Part shown: positions 43,746 to 52,775 of the stretch, in pieces
How positions within the stretch are numbered: position 1 is the first letter of the stretch
Layout: each line of letters opens with the position of its first letter
DNA from: Mesorhizobium sp. M4B.F.Ca.ET.203.01.1.1
Lineage (GTDB): Bacteria > Pseudomonadota > Alphaproteobacteria > Rhizobiales > Rhizobiaceae
Reading direction: 5' to 3'
DNA length: 64,000 nucleotides
NCBI RefSeq assembly: GCF_004791025.1
Contig: NZ_SRUO01000001.1
Location: 434,001-498,000, forward strand
Translations under genes and position numbers: made by a program
The notes under the pieces: model-generated
What the model saw: the letters and a program-made list of their open reading frames with translations, nothing else
Database searches by the model: none
Told to the model about the DNA's origin: nothing

Positions 43746-43836
43746 CGGCAAACTCCGCATCGCACTGCCGTCGTTGCAATGAGATAGGTCATCCGCCTAC
43801 GCTATGGGGAGTGTTCGTTGCGCCGGAGGGAACGGA

Positions 43837-44766
43837 ATGGCCAAACCTCGTATCTTTCTCGGTTCGTCGGGGAAACAGAAGAAGCTGTTGCAGGCGCTGA
43901 CGCGCGGCCTCGAGGACATCGCCCATGTCGAGCCGTGGACGACGGTTTTCAATCCCGGAACGACAACGCTGGGACGCCTCCTCGAGCTGACGCGCGAGGT
44001 CGACTTCGCCGCGTTCGTGTTCGCTCAGGACGACTGGACGAGCGCGGGCCAGCCGGAATCGACCGCCACTGTTCCCGCCCAGGCTTCGCCGCGGGACAAT
44101 GTGGTGTTCGAGGCTGGGCTGTTCGGCGGGGTGCTGGGGATGCGGCGGACATTCATCCTGCATGCCAATGGCGCCAAGCTGCCCAGCGATCTGCTCGGCC
44201 TGACGTCGGTCCGCTATGGCGAGGCAACGAGCGCCGCGGAGACGCGGGCGATCAACCAAAAACTGCGTAACGCCATCGAAAATGAAGGACGGGTCGCCCG
44301 TATCGAGGGATTCTGGTGGCAATTTTCCCTGACGGAGCGCACAGCGAGGGAGCCTTCCGCCGTCAGTCTGCTGAAAGTTTCGCGGGACCGCAATGGCGCG
44401 CTGGAGCTGAACGGCCGCTCATGGCAGGAGAATGGCAGCCTGTCAGCCAGATACTGGAGCGAGGCGACGAAGGAGAAGGGCGAGTCTGCTGGCATCTTCT
44501 ACTATTGGAACGGCGAACGGCCGCTGGACGCAAATGCGCCGCAGCTGTACGGGACGGGCGAGATAAAGCTGGAGTCCGCCGATCGCGCATCCGGGTACTT
44601 CACAACGCGTTCGGACACCAACTCGGAGGTGAATGCACGAACCTCCGGCGTCTATCTGCGCGCCGATCCGGAGGACCTGACCATCCTGGACGGAAACGAC
44701 AATCAGCGGCGCGTGGAATTGATCGCCGAGCGCCTGAACCACTGGAAATCGATCAAGAACATTTGA
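43837..44766 (+). CDS. TIR-like domain protein with beta-rich C-terminal domain (possible defence effector)
   Basis: 309 residues. Residues ~4-128 match the TIR-like nucleotide-binding family PF10137: PRIFLGSSGKQ, VDFAAFVFAQDDW, SPRDNVVFEAGLFGGVLG (Glu92 is the expected NADase glutamate) and LPSDLLGLTSVRY. Residues ~155-285 alternate short hydrophobic strands and turns (GIFYYWNG, LYGTGEIKL, SGYFTTR, GVYLRADPEDL), resembling the beta-barrel receptor domain of Cap15-type proteins; this second assignment is only a visual match. GGAGGG gives a strong ribosome site. It stands alone; there is no cyclic-nucleotide synthase gene in the window. Confidence 0.7.
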   Translation: MAKPRIFLGSSGKQKKLLQALTRGLEDIAHVEPWTTVFNPGTTTLGRLLELTREVDFAAFVFAQDDWTSAGQPESTATVPAQASPRDNVVFEAGLFGGVLGMRRTFILHANGAKLPSDLLGLTSVRYGEATSAAETRAINQKLRNAIENEGRVARIEGFWWQFSLTERTAREPSAVSLLKVSRDRNGALELNGRSWQENGSLSARYWSEATKEKGESAGIFYYWNGERPLDANAPQLYGTGEIKLESADRASGYFTTRSDTNSEVNARTSGVYLRADPEDLTILDGNDNQRRVELIAERLNHWKSIKNI

Positions 44767-44970
44767 AGTTGGGTTCTCCCCCGGTCCACCCGACAGCTAT
44801 AGACGGCGGACTGAACGCGGTCGCGCCCGATCGAGATGCCTGCACAATCGCGTGAAGGGACCGGAAGCGGAAAGGGGCCAGGCGGCAGCGAATGCGCCAA
44901 TGCTTGACGAACGGGCTGTTCGGCTAAAGAGATTGGGCAGGGAATTTCATGGTCGCGGAACATTTGTCGG

Positions 44971-45621
44971 ATGCAGCCCCGAATACTGACCGACTACGCA
45001 GTCCGGCTGCTGACGCAGGGCTATGTCTGCCTGCCGCTTCGTGCCGGCGGCAAGCATCTCGACCTCGCGGCGATGGGCTATGAACCCTTGCATCTGCCCA
45101 GCCAGCGCAAGGATCTGAAAGAGCTTGCCTTCTGTTCGATAAGCTTTCAGCTGTCGCAGAAACCGCCAAGCGCCGACGATGTCGGACGCTGGTTTGGCGA
45201 CTTCTCCGGCAATGTCGGCCTGCTTGCGGGCCTGGCCAATCTGTTGATCCTGGATTTCGACGACATTGCCGCCTACCTGAGCTGGCGGCGCCGCTATGAC
45301 GCCGTGGCAAGCCGCACACCGGTGGCAAGATCGCCGAGCGGTTTCCATGTCTATCTGCGGACACGCGAGCCGATGGTGTCGTCGAGCCTCTATTGCGGCT
45401 TACGCAGGATCGGTCACCTCAAGGCGCTTGGCGGCTATATCGTCGCCAGCCCCTCCGTGCTGAGGGACGGCTCATCCTATAGCTGGCTGGAGGGCCAGTC
45501 GCCCTTCGATGTCGAGCCGCAGCTGATCGAGAGCCTTGCCAGCCTGTCGCTGCGCCAGGTCTCGCCGTTCAAGCACTACTACGACCACATGCTGAAGCGC
45601 GGCTTCTTCGAGCGGCAATGA
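44971..45621 (+). CDS. PrimPol-like (bifunctional primase/polymerase N-terminal) domain protein
   Basis: 216 residues. Three blocks fit the AEP/Prim-Pol family PF09250 in order: NLLILDFDD (DxD at 95-97), SPSGFHVYLR (SGxxH, 123-127) and GGYIVASPSV (154-163). The usual helicase partner domain is absent. Its stop overlaps the start of the downstream glycosyltransferase gene (ATGA, 45618-45621), so the two are translated together. Why a primase-type fold is coupled to glycan genes is unclear; it might be a phage/plasmid remnant or a fold recruited for another nucleotide-dependent task. The 204 bases before it hold no gene. Confidence 0.65.
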   Translation: MQPRILTDYAVRLLTQGYVCLPLRAGGKHLDLAAMGYEPLHLPSQRKDLKELAFCSISFQLSQKPPSADDVGRWFGDFSGNVGLLAGLANLLILDFDDIAAYLSWRRRYDAVASRTPVARSPSGFHVYLRTREPMVSSSLYCGLRRIGHLKALGGYIVASPSVLRDGSSYSWLEGQSPFDVEPQLIESLASLSLRQVSPFKHYYDHMLKRGFFERQ

Positions 45622-47738
45622 GCAGGGAAGCAGCCGCTGATATCACGGTCGTCATTCCGGCGAAGAACGCCGTCGCGACGATCGACGCCGCGCTGGGCAG
45701 TCTTGCCCCCGACGGCGCGCTGATCCGCGAGGTCCTGCTCGTCGACGATGGTTGCGACGATCGGACGGCGATTGTCGCGGCCGAAAGCGCGGTGCGGCAC
45801 GGCTTGCCGCTGGAGGTCGTAGCCGGGCGCTTCGGCGGGGCGGGCGCCGCGCGCAATGCCGGCATGGCGCGCGCATGCGGCCGGTTCCTGTTCTTCCTCG
45901 ACGCCGATGACGAGGTGATCGAGGGCGGCCTGACGCAACTGCGTGAGGCGTTCGAGCGCCATCCGAAAGCAGGCGTCGCGGTCGGGGCCAGCATCCGGCG
46001 CACGGCTGGGCGACCGGACAAGATGAAGACACCGCACGGCTACGGCAGCGACAGGACCGAGAATACCCGGCGCTACCTCCGCAACGAGCTGTGGCCGATC
46101 GCCATGGGGAGCGCGCTGGTGGCGCGAGCGGCGACGGCCGGCATCCGCTTTCCGGAGGCGATCGGCCTCGACGAGGACACGTGCTTCTGGACAGCCGTTC
46201 TGGCGCGCGCCGACGTCATCAGCATCGCGGCGCCGGTGCTCCTCTATCATCTCGATGAAACCAGGATGGCGCGGCGCTTCATCACGGCGCCGCGCGCGAC
46301 GTTCCTTGCCGTAGCGCTGGCGCTGAACCGGCTCGCGGCTCACGGCGTCGACCGGAAGGCGCTGCAGTGGCGAAAGGCCTGGATCGCGCAGCGGATCGCG
46401 CGCCAGCTGATCAAGCAGAGGATGATTGCCGACGCGGGCGGCATGATGCGGGCCGTGCGCGCGCACGAGGCGTTGGGCCGAGCCCGGAAGGCATGGCAAT
46501 ACCGCGCCCGCATCCGCCTGGCGCGGCTGGCCCCGGCAAGGCCCCCCGCGCCATCGCTTCCGGCATCCGGCAGACCGAGGCGGACCCTGGTGGTTTGCCA
46601 CGAACCGGCCTTTCCGCCGGTGTCGGGCGCCGATCTGCGAAATTACGACAATGCCATGGCGGCGGCCGAACTCGGACCGGTCCGCCTCGTCTCGATCCAG
46701 CCACGGGCCGATGATGCGCAGCCGCTCCCCAGCGCTATCAGCGTGGCCGCGCTGACGAATGCGGACGAACCGCGCGCTCCGGCGCTCGGCTGGCGGCGAG
46801 CCAGGGGCGAGGGCCGGATTCCGCGCCCGGCGCTCACCCGCCTCAAGGCGCTCGTTCGCGAGTTCCGCCCCGACACCATCATCGTCGAGGGCATTGCGCT
46901 GTTCCGATTGCTTCGGCCGCTGCGACCGCTGGCCGGGCAGCTCGTCCTCGACATGCACAATGTCGAATCGGATCTCGCCGGACAATTGGAGCGGGCCGAT
47001 GGTTCGCGGGTCAGCGTGCCCGGCCTCAAACGCCTCGAGCGAAAGGCCGCCGGGATCGTCGACAGGATCTGGGTCTGCTCTCGTCTCGACCGTGAAAGGC
47101 TGTCTTCCGGAACGGCGCCGATCGACGTCGTTCCGAACGGCATTCCGCGGGCCGAGGCCATGCCGGCGGCGTTGCCGGCGCAGCCCACGTTTGCAGACGG
47201 GTTTCCGGTTGTTCTGCTTGTCGGCCATCTCGGATACAGGCCGAATGTCGAAGCCGCCGAGCGGCTGGTGCGCAATATCCTGCCGCGCATCCGGCAGGCG
47301 CTGCCAGCGGCGAGCGTTGTCCTTGCCGGCCGTTCGCCCAAGCCGGCCGTGCGGGCGCTCGCCGGGCTGGACGGCGTTTCGCTCGTCGAGGAACCGAGCG
47401 ACACCAGGCCGCTCCTGGCAAAGGCTCACCTCAGCATCGTTCCGCTGTCGTCGGGCGGCGGCACGCGCATCAAGATCCTCGAGGCGATGGCCTGCGGCGT
47501 TCCCGTGCTGGCGACGCCGCTGGCCGTGGAGGGCCTCGACCTGATCGAGGACGAAGAGGTGCTGCTGTCGGAGTCGGACGAGAGACTGGCGGAGATGGCG
47601 ATCGCCCTGTGCAGCGACCCGGCCCGCCTTGCCCGACAGCGCGCTCGCGCGCATGCGACCGTCTGGGCACGATTCGGGCCGCAAGCCACAAGAGACGCCG
47701 TCCGCGACGGCCTTGGACCGGACAGAGCCGGCCAATGA
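45618..47738 (+). CDS. Two-domain glycosyltransferase, GT2-GT4 fusion
   Basis: 706 residues. The N-terminal GT2 (about 8-235) has ITVVIPAKNAVATIDAAL, LLVDDGCDDRT, GGAGAARNAG and LDADD (95-98). A basic linker (~270-325) leads to a GT4/GT-B domain (~328-690) with CHEPAFPPVSGADLR, LDMHNVESDLA, VVPNGI, LVGHLGYRPNVEAAERL and GGGTRIKILEAMACGVPVLAT. The C-terminal half resembles TuaH/WcaI-like enzymes that use a PLSSGGGTRIK donor site. It would add two sugars to one acceptor. It lies between the PrimPol-like and GT32 genes in one plus-strand unit. Confidence 0.85.
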   Translation: MSREAAADITVVIPAKNAVATIDAALGSLAPDGALIREVLLVDDGCDDRTAIVAAESAVRHGLPLEVVAGRFGGAGAARNAGMARACGRFLFFLDADDEVIEGGLTQLREAFERHPKAGVAVGASIRRTAGRPDKMKTPHGYGSDRTENTRRYLRNELWPIAMGSALVARAATAGIRFPEAIGLDEDTCFWTAVLARADVISIAAPVLLYHLDETRMARRFITAPRATFLAVALALNRLAAHGVDRKALQWRKAWIAQRIARQLIKQRMIADAGGMMRAVRAHEALGRARKAWQYRARIRLARLAPARPPAPSLPASGRPRRTLVVCHEPAFPPVSGADLRNYDNAMAAAELGPVRLVSIQPRADDAQPLPSAISVAALTNADEPRAPALGWRRARGEGRIPRPALTRLKALVREFRPDTIIVEGIALFRLLRPLRPLAGQLVLDMHNVESDLAGQLERADGSRVSVPGLKRLERKAAGIVDRIWVCSRLDRERLSSGTAPIDVVPNGIPRAEAMPAALPAQPTFADGFPVVLLVGHLGYRPNVEAAERLVRNILPRIRQALPAASVVLAGRSPKPAVRALAGLDGVSLVEEPSDTRPLLAKAHLSIVPLSSGGGTRIKILEAMACGVPVLATPLAVEGLDLIEDEEVLLSESDERLAEMAIALCSDPARLARQRARAHATVWARFGPQATRDAVRDGLGPDRAGQ

Positions 47739-47778
47739 CGACAACAGCGTCTCCAACGTCCCGCCCGATGAGCCGCCG

Positions 47779-49344
47779 ATGATCCCCAAGATCCTGCACC
47801 AGACCTGGAAGACCGACAGCATCCCGGCCCGCTTCCAGGCCTATGTCGAGAGCTGGAAGCGGCTTCATCCCGGCTGGACGGTGATGTTCTGGAACGACCG
47901 GATGCTGCTTGAATTCGTCGCCCGGCACTATCCGGACTTCCTGCCGACCTTTTGCAGCTATTCGCAAGGCGTGCTGCGCGCCGACGCGGGACGCTATCTG
48001 CTGCTGCATCATTTCGGCGGCGTCTATGCCGACATCGACTGCGAATGCGTGGCACCCTTCGACCTCTTGACGGGCGAGGATCGCATCGTGGTCTGCAGGG
48101 AGCCGGACACGCATGCGCGGGTGCAGGCGGGTTTCCGCGGACTGCCTTACCTGTTGTTCAATGGTACGATCGCCAGCCCGCCCGGTCACCCGTTCTGGCT
48201 GCATCTCCTGTCCTTCCTGCCGGGATTGGCCCACGCCAAGGAAGCGATCGACGCGACCGGTCCCAGCGTGATGACCTCCGCCCAGCTCTGCTATGGCGAT
48301 CAATCGGCGTTCGCCATCCATCCTTCGGCGCTGTTCGCGCCGGTGGACTCGTCGGGGTGCAGAGACGGCGACGACGGGCCGACGCTGTCCATTCACCATT
48401 GGGCGGGCACATGGTGGACGCCCATGCCGGCGCCGCGATGGCGGGACAGGGTCCGCACTCAGGTCTACCGGTCCTGGCACCAACTGACCCGTGGCGCCTA
48501 TCTGGATGAGGGGACGGCCAAGCGCAGCGTCGGCCAGGCGGTGCTTTCGGCGCCGCCGCCGACGGGCCGTAACGTCGCCATGCTGGTGCCGCTGCGCGAC
48601 GCCGCCGACCATATCCGGCCATTTCTCGACGCCGTCGGCGCGCTCGACTACCCGAAGGACAGGATCAAGCTGGTCTTCTGCGAGGGCGACAGCGCGGACG
48701 GAAGCTGGGAACGATTGCAGCGGGCGGTGGCGCCGCTTGCCGGGACATATCGCGACATCGTCCTGCTGCAGAAGCAGACGGGCACCAGCCTCGACCGCGC
48801 GAAGCGCGCGCGGCCAAAGCTGCAGCGCGCGCGGCGCGGCGCCATCGCCAAGGTGCGCAACCACCTGATCGACCATGGCCTGGCGCCGGATGATGACTGG
48901 GCGCTCTGGGTGGACATCGATGTCTGGCGGTTCCCGGACGATGTTCTAAGCCGGCTTGTCGGAACCGGTCATCGCATCGCGGTCCCGCATTGCGTGAAGA
49001 TAGCCGGCGGCGACAGTTTCGACCTGAACTCCTTCATCAGCGTTCGGCCGGAAAAGGACTATCGCTACTATCGCCAGATCCATGGCGGCCTCTACCAGCC
49101 GCCGGCGCGGTCCTACAGCCGCCTCCATCTCAGCGATCTCAGGCATCTCGACATTGTCGGGCTCGACGGTGTCGGCGGAACCATGCTGCTCGTCGACGCG
49201 GCCCTGCATCGCGGCGGTCTGCGCTTTCCCGAAATCCCCTATCACGACCTGATCGAGACCGAAGCCTTCGGCGTGCTGGCCAACGAGCTGGGCATCCGGC
49301 CGGTCGGCCTGCCCAAGCTCGAAATCCTGCACGTGCCTTGGTGA
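47779..49344 (+). CDS. GT32 (OCH1-like) and Anp1-like glycosyltransferase fusion
   Basis: 521 residues. The N-terminal part (1-~235) has the GT32 sugar-binding pattern: MIPKILHQTWKT, then RYLLLHHFGGVYADIDCECV with D-x-D at 85-87. The C-terminal half (~265-520) resembles Anp1/MNN9-type proteins: VAMLVPLRDAADH, VFCEGDSADGSW, RNHLID and WALWVDIDVWRFP (DxD 379-381). Both domains are best known from fungal mannan synthesis, so transfer of mannose or a similar sugar is a guess. I chose ATG 47779, since upstream codons overlap the GT2-GT4 gene in another frame. Confidence 0.8.
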   Translation: MIPKILHQTWKTDSIPARFQAYVESWKRLHPGWTVMFWNDRMLLEFVARHYPDFLPTFCSYSQGVLRADAGRYLLLHHFGGVYADIDCECVAPFDLLTGEDRIVVCREPDTHARVQAGFRGLPYLLFNGTIASPPGHPFWLHLLSFLPGLAHAKEAIDATGPSVMTSAQLCYGDQSAFAIHPSALFAPVDSSGCRDGDDGPTLSIHHWAGTWWTPMPAPRWRDRVRTQVYRSWHQLTRGAYLDEGTAKRSVGQAVLSAPPPTGRNVAMLVPLRDAADHIRPFLDAVGALDYPKDRIKLVFCEGDSADGSWERLQRAVAPLAGTYRDIVLLQKQTGTSLDRAKRARPKLQRARRGAIAKVRNHLIDHGLAPDDDWALWVDIDVWRFPDDVLSRLVGTGHRIAVPHCVKIAGGDSFDLNSFISVRPEKDYRYYRQIHGGLYQPPARSYSRLHLSDLRHLDIVGLDGVGGTMLLVDAALHRGGLRFPEIPYHDLIETEAFGVLANELGIRPVGLPKLEILHVPW

Positions 49345-49365
49345 ACGGCCGTGCCCGCCCCGCAT

Positions 49366-50358
49366 TCAACGGCGACGGTGCGCCTTCCGCCAGCGGCGCA
49401 GCCTGGTGCGCAGGAAGGAGAGGCCGCCAAACGGCAGTGACGGCCGGCCGGCCGACAGGCCCTGATCTTGCTGAAGGCGCTGATGTATACGCTCGGCCAG
49501 CCGGCATTTTGCCGGCGTTTCCAGGAGCGCCAGACGGCTGGCGAGGGGTCCCGGCAGCGGTTGCGAGCGCCAGGCGAAATAGGCCTCGTAGGCCTGAGGC
49601 GTCTCCAGCAGATGGCGGAGATAGGCGGCAAGCTCGGCCGGCGTGCCGAACGCCGTCGCGTCGATGTAGGAATTGGCGGGGACGAACTCGCCGACATTGG
49701 GGGCGCCGAGATAGACCGGCACGCTGCCTGCACAGAGCGGATCGAAGATCTTCTCGGTGACATAGTCGGGCGCGATCGAATTCTCCAGCGCCAGGCAGAA
49801 GTGGTATCGCCCTATGGTCTCGATCTTGGTCCGCGATCCGAGATCGGGGCCTTCGATCTGTCGCGTGGGACGATAGCGGCCATAGGAATCGACGCCGATA
49901 TGCCCGGCAAGCTCGGCTGCGAACGCCCCACGGCCGCTAAGGTCGATGCTTGCGGACTGGAAACGCACCACCGGGGCGCTCTCGGTCTTGGACGGTATCG
50001 CGCTGTTGCGTATCGCCTCCCACCAGCTCGCCTCCTGAAGATAGGGTGTCCAGATGTCCGATCCGGACTCGTGCGTCATCGTGAGATCGAAATGCCGCAT
50101 GAAGCCGGGAGCGGCGGCGCGTGGATAGTTCTGCGGGTTCTCCATCGACCACGCGACCCATGTCTGGCCGGTATATTTGCGGGCGTCGCCGATCTCGCGG
50201 TAATCCGGAAGGTGGAACACCACCGCCGCGGCTTCGGCAAGGCGGCGGCGGTCATTGGTCCATTCGACTGGCACCGCGCAAGCGGGGATGGCCGATATGT
50301 CGACCGGCTTGCCGAAGAAGGTCGTGTAGAAAAGGATGAGCGGTTGGTTCGATGGCAT
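49366..50358 (-). CDS. GT10 fucosyltransferase-like protein
   Basis: 330-residue family 10 glycosyltransferase. The hallmark segment is YHFCLALENSIAPDYVTEKI followed by FDPLCAGSVPVYLGAPN, the alpha-1,3-fucosyltransferase motif that binds GDP-fucose. The C-terminus is very basic (FLRTRLRRWRKAHRRR), which may bind membrane. The frame is open to 50523, but the domain fits ATG 50358. It converges on the GT32 gene with 21 bases between. No GDP-fucose synthesis genes are in the window. Confidence 0.85.
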   Translation of the reverse strand: MPSNQPLILFYTTFFGKPVDISAIPACAVPVEWTNDRRRLAEAAAVVFHLPDYREIGDARKYTGQTWVAWSMENPQNYPRAAAPGFMRHFDLTMTHESGSDIWTPYLQEASWWEAIRNSAIPSKTESAPVVRFQSASIDLSGRGAFAAELAGHIGVDSYGRYRPTRQIEGPDLGSRTKIETIGRYHFCLALENSIAPDYVTEKIFDPLCAGSVPVYLGAPNVGEFVPANSYIDATAFGTPAELAAYLRHLLETPQAYEAYFAWRSQPLPGPLASRLALLETPAKCRLAERIHQRLQQDQGLSAGRPSLPFGGLSFLRTRLRRWRKAHRRR

Positions 50359-50452
50359 GAAGACGCTTTCAAAGCGCGGGAACCGCTTCCGTATACGCTT
50401 TGGACCCAGCTTCGGGGAAGGACCTCCGATTATCCGCTCGGCCAAGCCGGCC

Positions 50453-51040
50453 CTAGTCGTGAAGCTCCCTGGCAATGGGCGGACCGATCGAAAAATCCGA
50501 AAAGGTGACCTCGAAGCCTTCACGCTGCGGCGAGCAGCACATCATGCCGACATCGACCGATTTCGAGGCCGGGAAATAGGCGAGCCGCACCGGCTTCCAA
50601 TGGCCGTCGGCGGCGTCCAGATACTGGATGCGGATAGCCTCGGCGTGGCGGGTCAAACGGATCCTGACGCCGTTGGGATCGGCAGCAATGCTGACCAGCG
50701 ACCAGTCCGAGGTATCGTTGGTAACGACGACCGAGAAATAGGCCAGCCCGTCGGTGTATTCGATGCCCGCCTTGATCCAGAGCGTTTCGCTCAGCCGCAC
50801 CATCAGCCCGGCCTGGTCGTAGAGCACCCGATAGTCGCCCTTGACCGTGACCTCGGCGCTGAAATCGCCGGCGACCGGCCGATAGAGGAAATGGCCGTTG
50901 TCGCGCCAGAAGCCATAGAAGGTCTCGCGCCAGAAGTCGGTCTCCTTGCCGGTGCGCACATGCACGGTGCCGCCGGCAAAGTCGTGGTGCGGCGGCGGGT
51001 TGAGCCAGGTCAGGTCCGCTTTCCAGTCTGTCGTCGACAT
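50453..51040 (-). CDS. DUF1349 domain protein (concanavalin-like fold)
   Basis: 195-residue protein of the DUF1349 family, a jelly-roll fold related to laminin-G/lectin-like domains. Family-like text is DFAGGTVHVRTGKETDFWRE, AGLMVRLSETLWIKAGIEY and SVVVTNDTSDWS. No signal peptide, so cytosolic. A few DUF1349 proteins (YeaK/regulation of kappa-5 type) are reported in sugar metabolism, but function is unknown here. It stands alone between the GT10 gene and the aldehyde dehydrogenase gene. Confidence 0.75.
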   Translation of the reverse strand: MSTTDWKADLTWLNPPPHHDFAGGTVHVRTGKETDFWRETFYGFWRDNGHFLYRPVAGDFSAEVTVKGDYRVLYDQAGLMVRLSETLWIKAGIEYTDGLAYFSVVVTNDTSDWSLVSIAADPNGVRIRLTRHAEAIRIQYLDAADGHWKPVRLAYFPASKSVDVGMMCCSPQREGFEVTFSDFSIGPPIARELHD

Positions 51041-51088
51041 GCTCGCCTGCCTGGTTCCTCCCGTCGTCGCCAGCTTGCCTTATTGTTT

Positions 51089-51166
51089 AGACGCAATTCC
51101 GTTACGGAAGGCTACGGCGACGTCGCCGAGCTCAACCGTTTCACACTTTCCTGGAATTGCTTTAGC
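51089..51166. repeat. Palindromic intergenic element, partial copy
   Basis: Contains ACGCAATTCCGTTACGGAAG and TTCACACTTTCCTGGAATTGC, the 3' part of the element at 4850-4944. The large first hairpin is missing. GCAATTCC and GGAATTGC are complementary and can frame a stem. It ends in the aldehyde dehydrogenase stop codon. Confidence 0.5.
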
Positions 51167-52601
51167 CAGCGAATGTATAGGCCGTCTTCACCGTGGTGTA
51201 GAACTCCATGGCGTAGCGGCCCTGCTCGCGCGGGCCGTAGCTCGAGCCCTTGCGACCGCCGAACGGCACGTGAAAGTCGACGCCGGCGGTCGGCAGGTTG
51301 ACCATGACCATGCCGGCTTCCGAATTGCGCTTGAAATGCGTGGCGTGCTTGAGGCTGGTGGTGCAGATGCCGGAGGTCAGGCCGAACGGCGTATCGTTGG
51401 CAACAGTCAGCGCCTCGTCATAGTCCTTGACGCGGATGACGTTGGCGACCGGCCCGAAGATCTCCTCGCGCGAGATGCGCATGGCATTGGTGGCGCCGAC
51501 AAACAACGCCGGCTGCAGGTAGAAACCCGGCGTCTCGCGGCCCAGCCGCTCGCCGCCGAAGGCAAGCTCGGCGCCTTCCTGGCGGCCGATGGCGATGTAG
51601 TCCTCGTCCTGTTTCAGCTGCGTGGCGTCGACGACCGGTCCGATCTGGGTCTTGGCGTCGAGCGCATCGCCGATGACGAGCTTCTCCATGCGCTCCTTCA
51701 GCGCGGCAACGAAGCGGTCGTGGATGCCGTCGGTCACGACGAGGCGAGACGAGGCCGTGCAGCGCTGGCCGGTGGAGAAATAGGCGCCGTTGAGCGCGCA
51801 ATCGACGGCGACCGCCAGATCGGCGTCATCGAGCACGACGAGCGGGTTTTTGCCACCCATTTCGAGCTGGAACTTGCGCATGTGCTCGACGCTGGCGGCG
51901 GCGACGCGTTTTCCCGTGCCGACCGAGCCGGTGAAGGAGATGGCGTTGACGTCCGGGCTGTCGAGCATGGCCTGGCCGACCACCGAGCCTTTGCCCATGA
52001 CCAGGTTGAGCACGCCCTTGGGCAGGCCGGCGCGGTGCAGGATGTCGACGATGGTCCAGGCGCTCTCCGGCACCAGCTCGGCCGGCTTGAAGACGATGGT
52101 GTTGCCGTAGGCCAGTGCCGGCGCGATCTTCCAGGCCGGGATCGCGATCGGGAAATTCCACGGCGTGATGATGCCGACCACGCCGACGCCCTCGCGGGTC
52201 ATCTCGACGCCGACGCCCGGCCGCACGCTCGGCACCAGCTCGCCCGCCAGACGCAGCGTCTCACCGGCGAAGAAATCGAAGATCTGGGCGGCTCTGATCG
52301 TTTCGCCGATGCCTTCGGCCAGCGTCTTGCCTTCCTCGCGGGCGAGCGCGCGGCCGATCTCGTCTTTGCGCGCGGTGATCTCGTCGGCAGCCTTCCTCAG
52401 CACCGCGTGGCGGACGAGTGGCGCCGAGCGCGACCAGACGGGGAAGGCCGCCTTGGCGGCGGCGATCGCCTGACGCGCCTCATCCGGTCCGGCAGAGGCA
52501 TATTCGCCAACGACATCGCCGGTGTTGGAGGGGTTGATGTTGCGGGAGCCGGCCTCGCCCACCCAGTCGCCATCGATGAGGTTCTTACGAAACAGGGTCA
52601 T
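51162..52601 (-). CDS. NAD(P)-dependent aldehyde dehydrogenase (ketoglutarate-semialdehyde type)
   Basis: 479-residue ALDH superfamily enzyme. It has TPWNFPIAIPAWKIAPALA and FKPAE (cofactor binding), FTGSVGTGKRVA, the catalytic Glu of LEMGGKNPLVVL and the catalytic Cys of GQRCTASSRLVV. EEIFGPVANVIRV is the late conserved block. The overall pattern fits 2,5-dioxovalerate (alpha-ketoglutarate semialdehyde) dehydrogenases of sugar-acid pathways, but succinate-semialdehyde-type enzymes are similar. ATG 52601 is chosen for its AAGGAAAG ribosome site; ATG 52649 upstream is possible. Confidence 0.85.
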   Translation of the reverse strand: MTLFRKNLIDGDWVGEAGSRNINPSNTGDVVGEYASAGPDEARQAIAAAKAAFPVWSRSAPLVRHAVLRKAADEITARKDEIGRALAREEGKTLAEGIGETIRAAQIFDFFAGETLRLAGELVPSVRPGVGVEMTREGVGVVGIITPWNFPIAIPAWKIAPALAYGNTIVFKPAELVPESAWTIVDILHRAGLPKGVLNLVMGKGSVVGQAMLDSPDVNAISFTGSVGTGKRVAAASVEHMRKFQLEMGGKNPLVVLDDADLAVAVDCALNGAYFSTGQRCTASSRLVVTDGIHDRFVAALKERMEKLVIGDALDAKTQIGPVVDATQLKQDEDYIAIGRQEGAELAFGGERLGRETPGFYLQPALFVGATNAMRISREEIFGPVANVIRVKDYDEALTVANDTPFGLTSGICTTSLKHATHFKRNSEAGMVMVNLPTAGVDFHVPFGGRKGSSYGPREQGRYAMEFYTTVKTAYTFAG

Positions 52602-52775
52602 GGTCTTTCCTTGTGAAGCTTTGCTGGCGGCCTTGTCCGCCGCGGTCATCTCTCAGTCAAGCCATTTATCAGACAAATGATGACAGCGAGAAGGCGGGCA
52701 TGGATCGGAATAGCCGATGGCGCGGGCCGATGAAAGCCCGCGCCTGTCCGCCTTGCCGAACCGACATATGGGTGG

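Noticed and set aside
47735-47782. ATGA overlap after the GT2-GT4 gene suggesting a start for the GT32 gene
   Set aside because: This ATG is out of frame and reaches a stop after 15 codons; the GT32 domain begins at the ATG at 47779.
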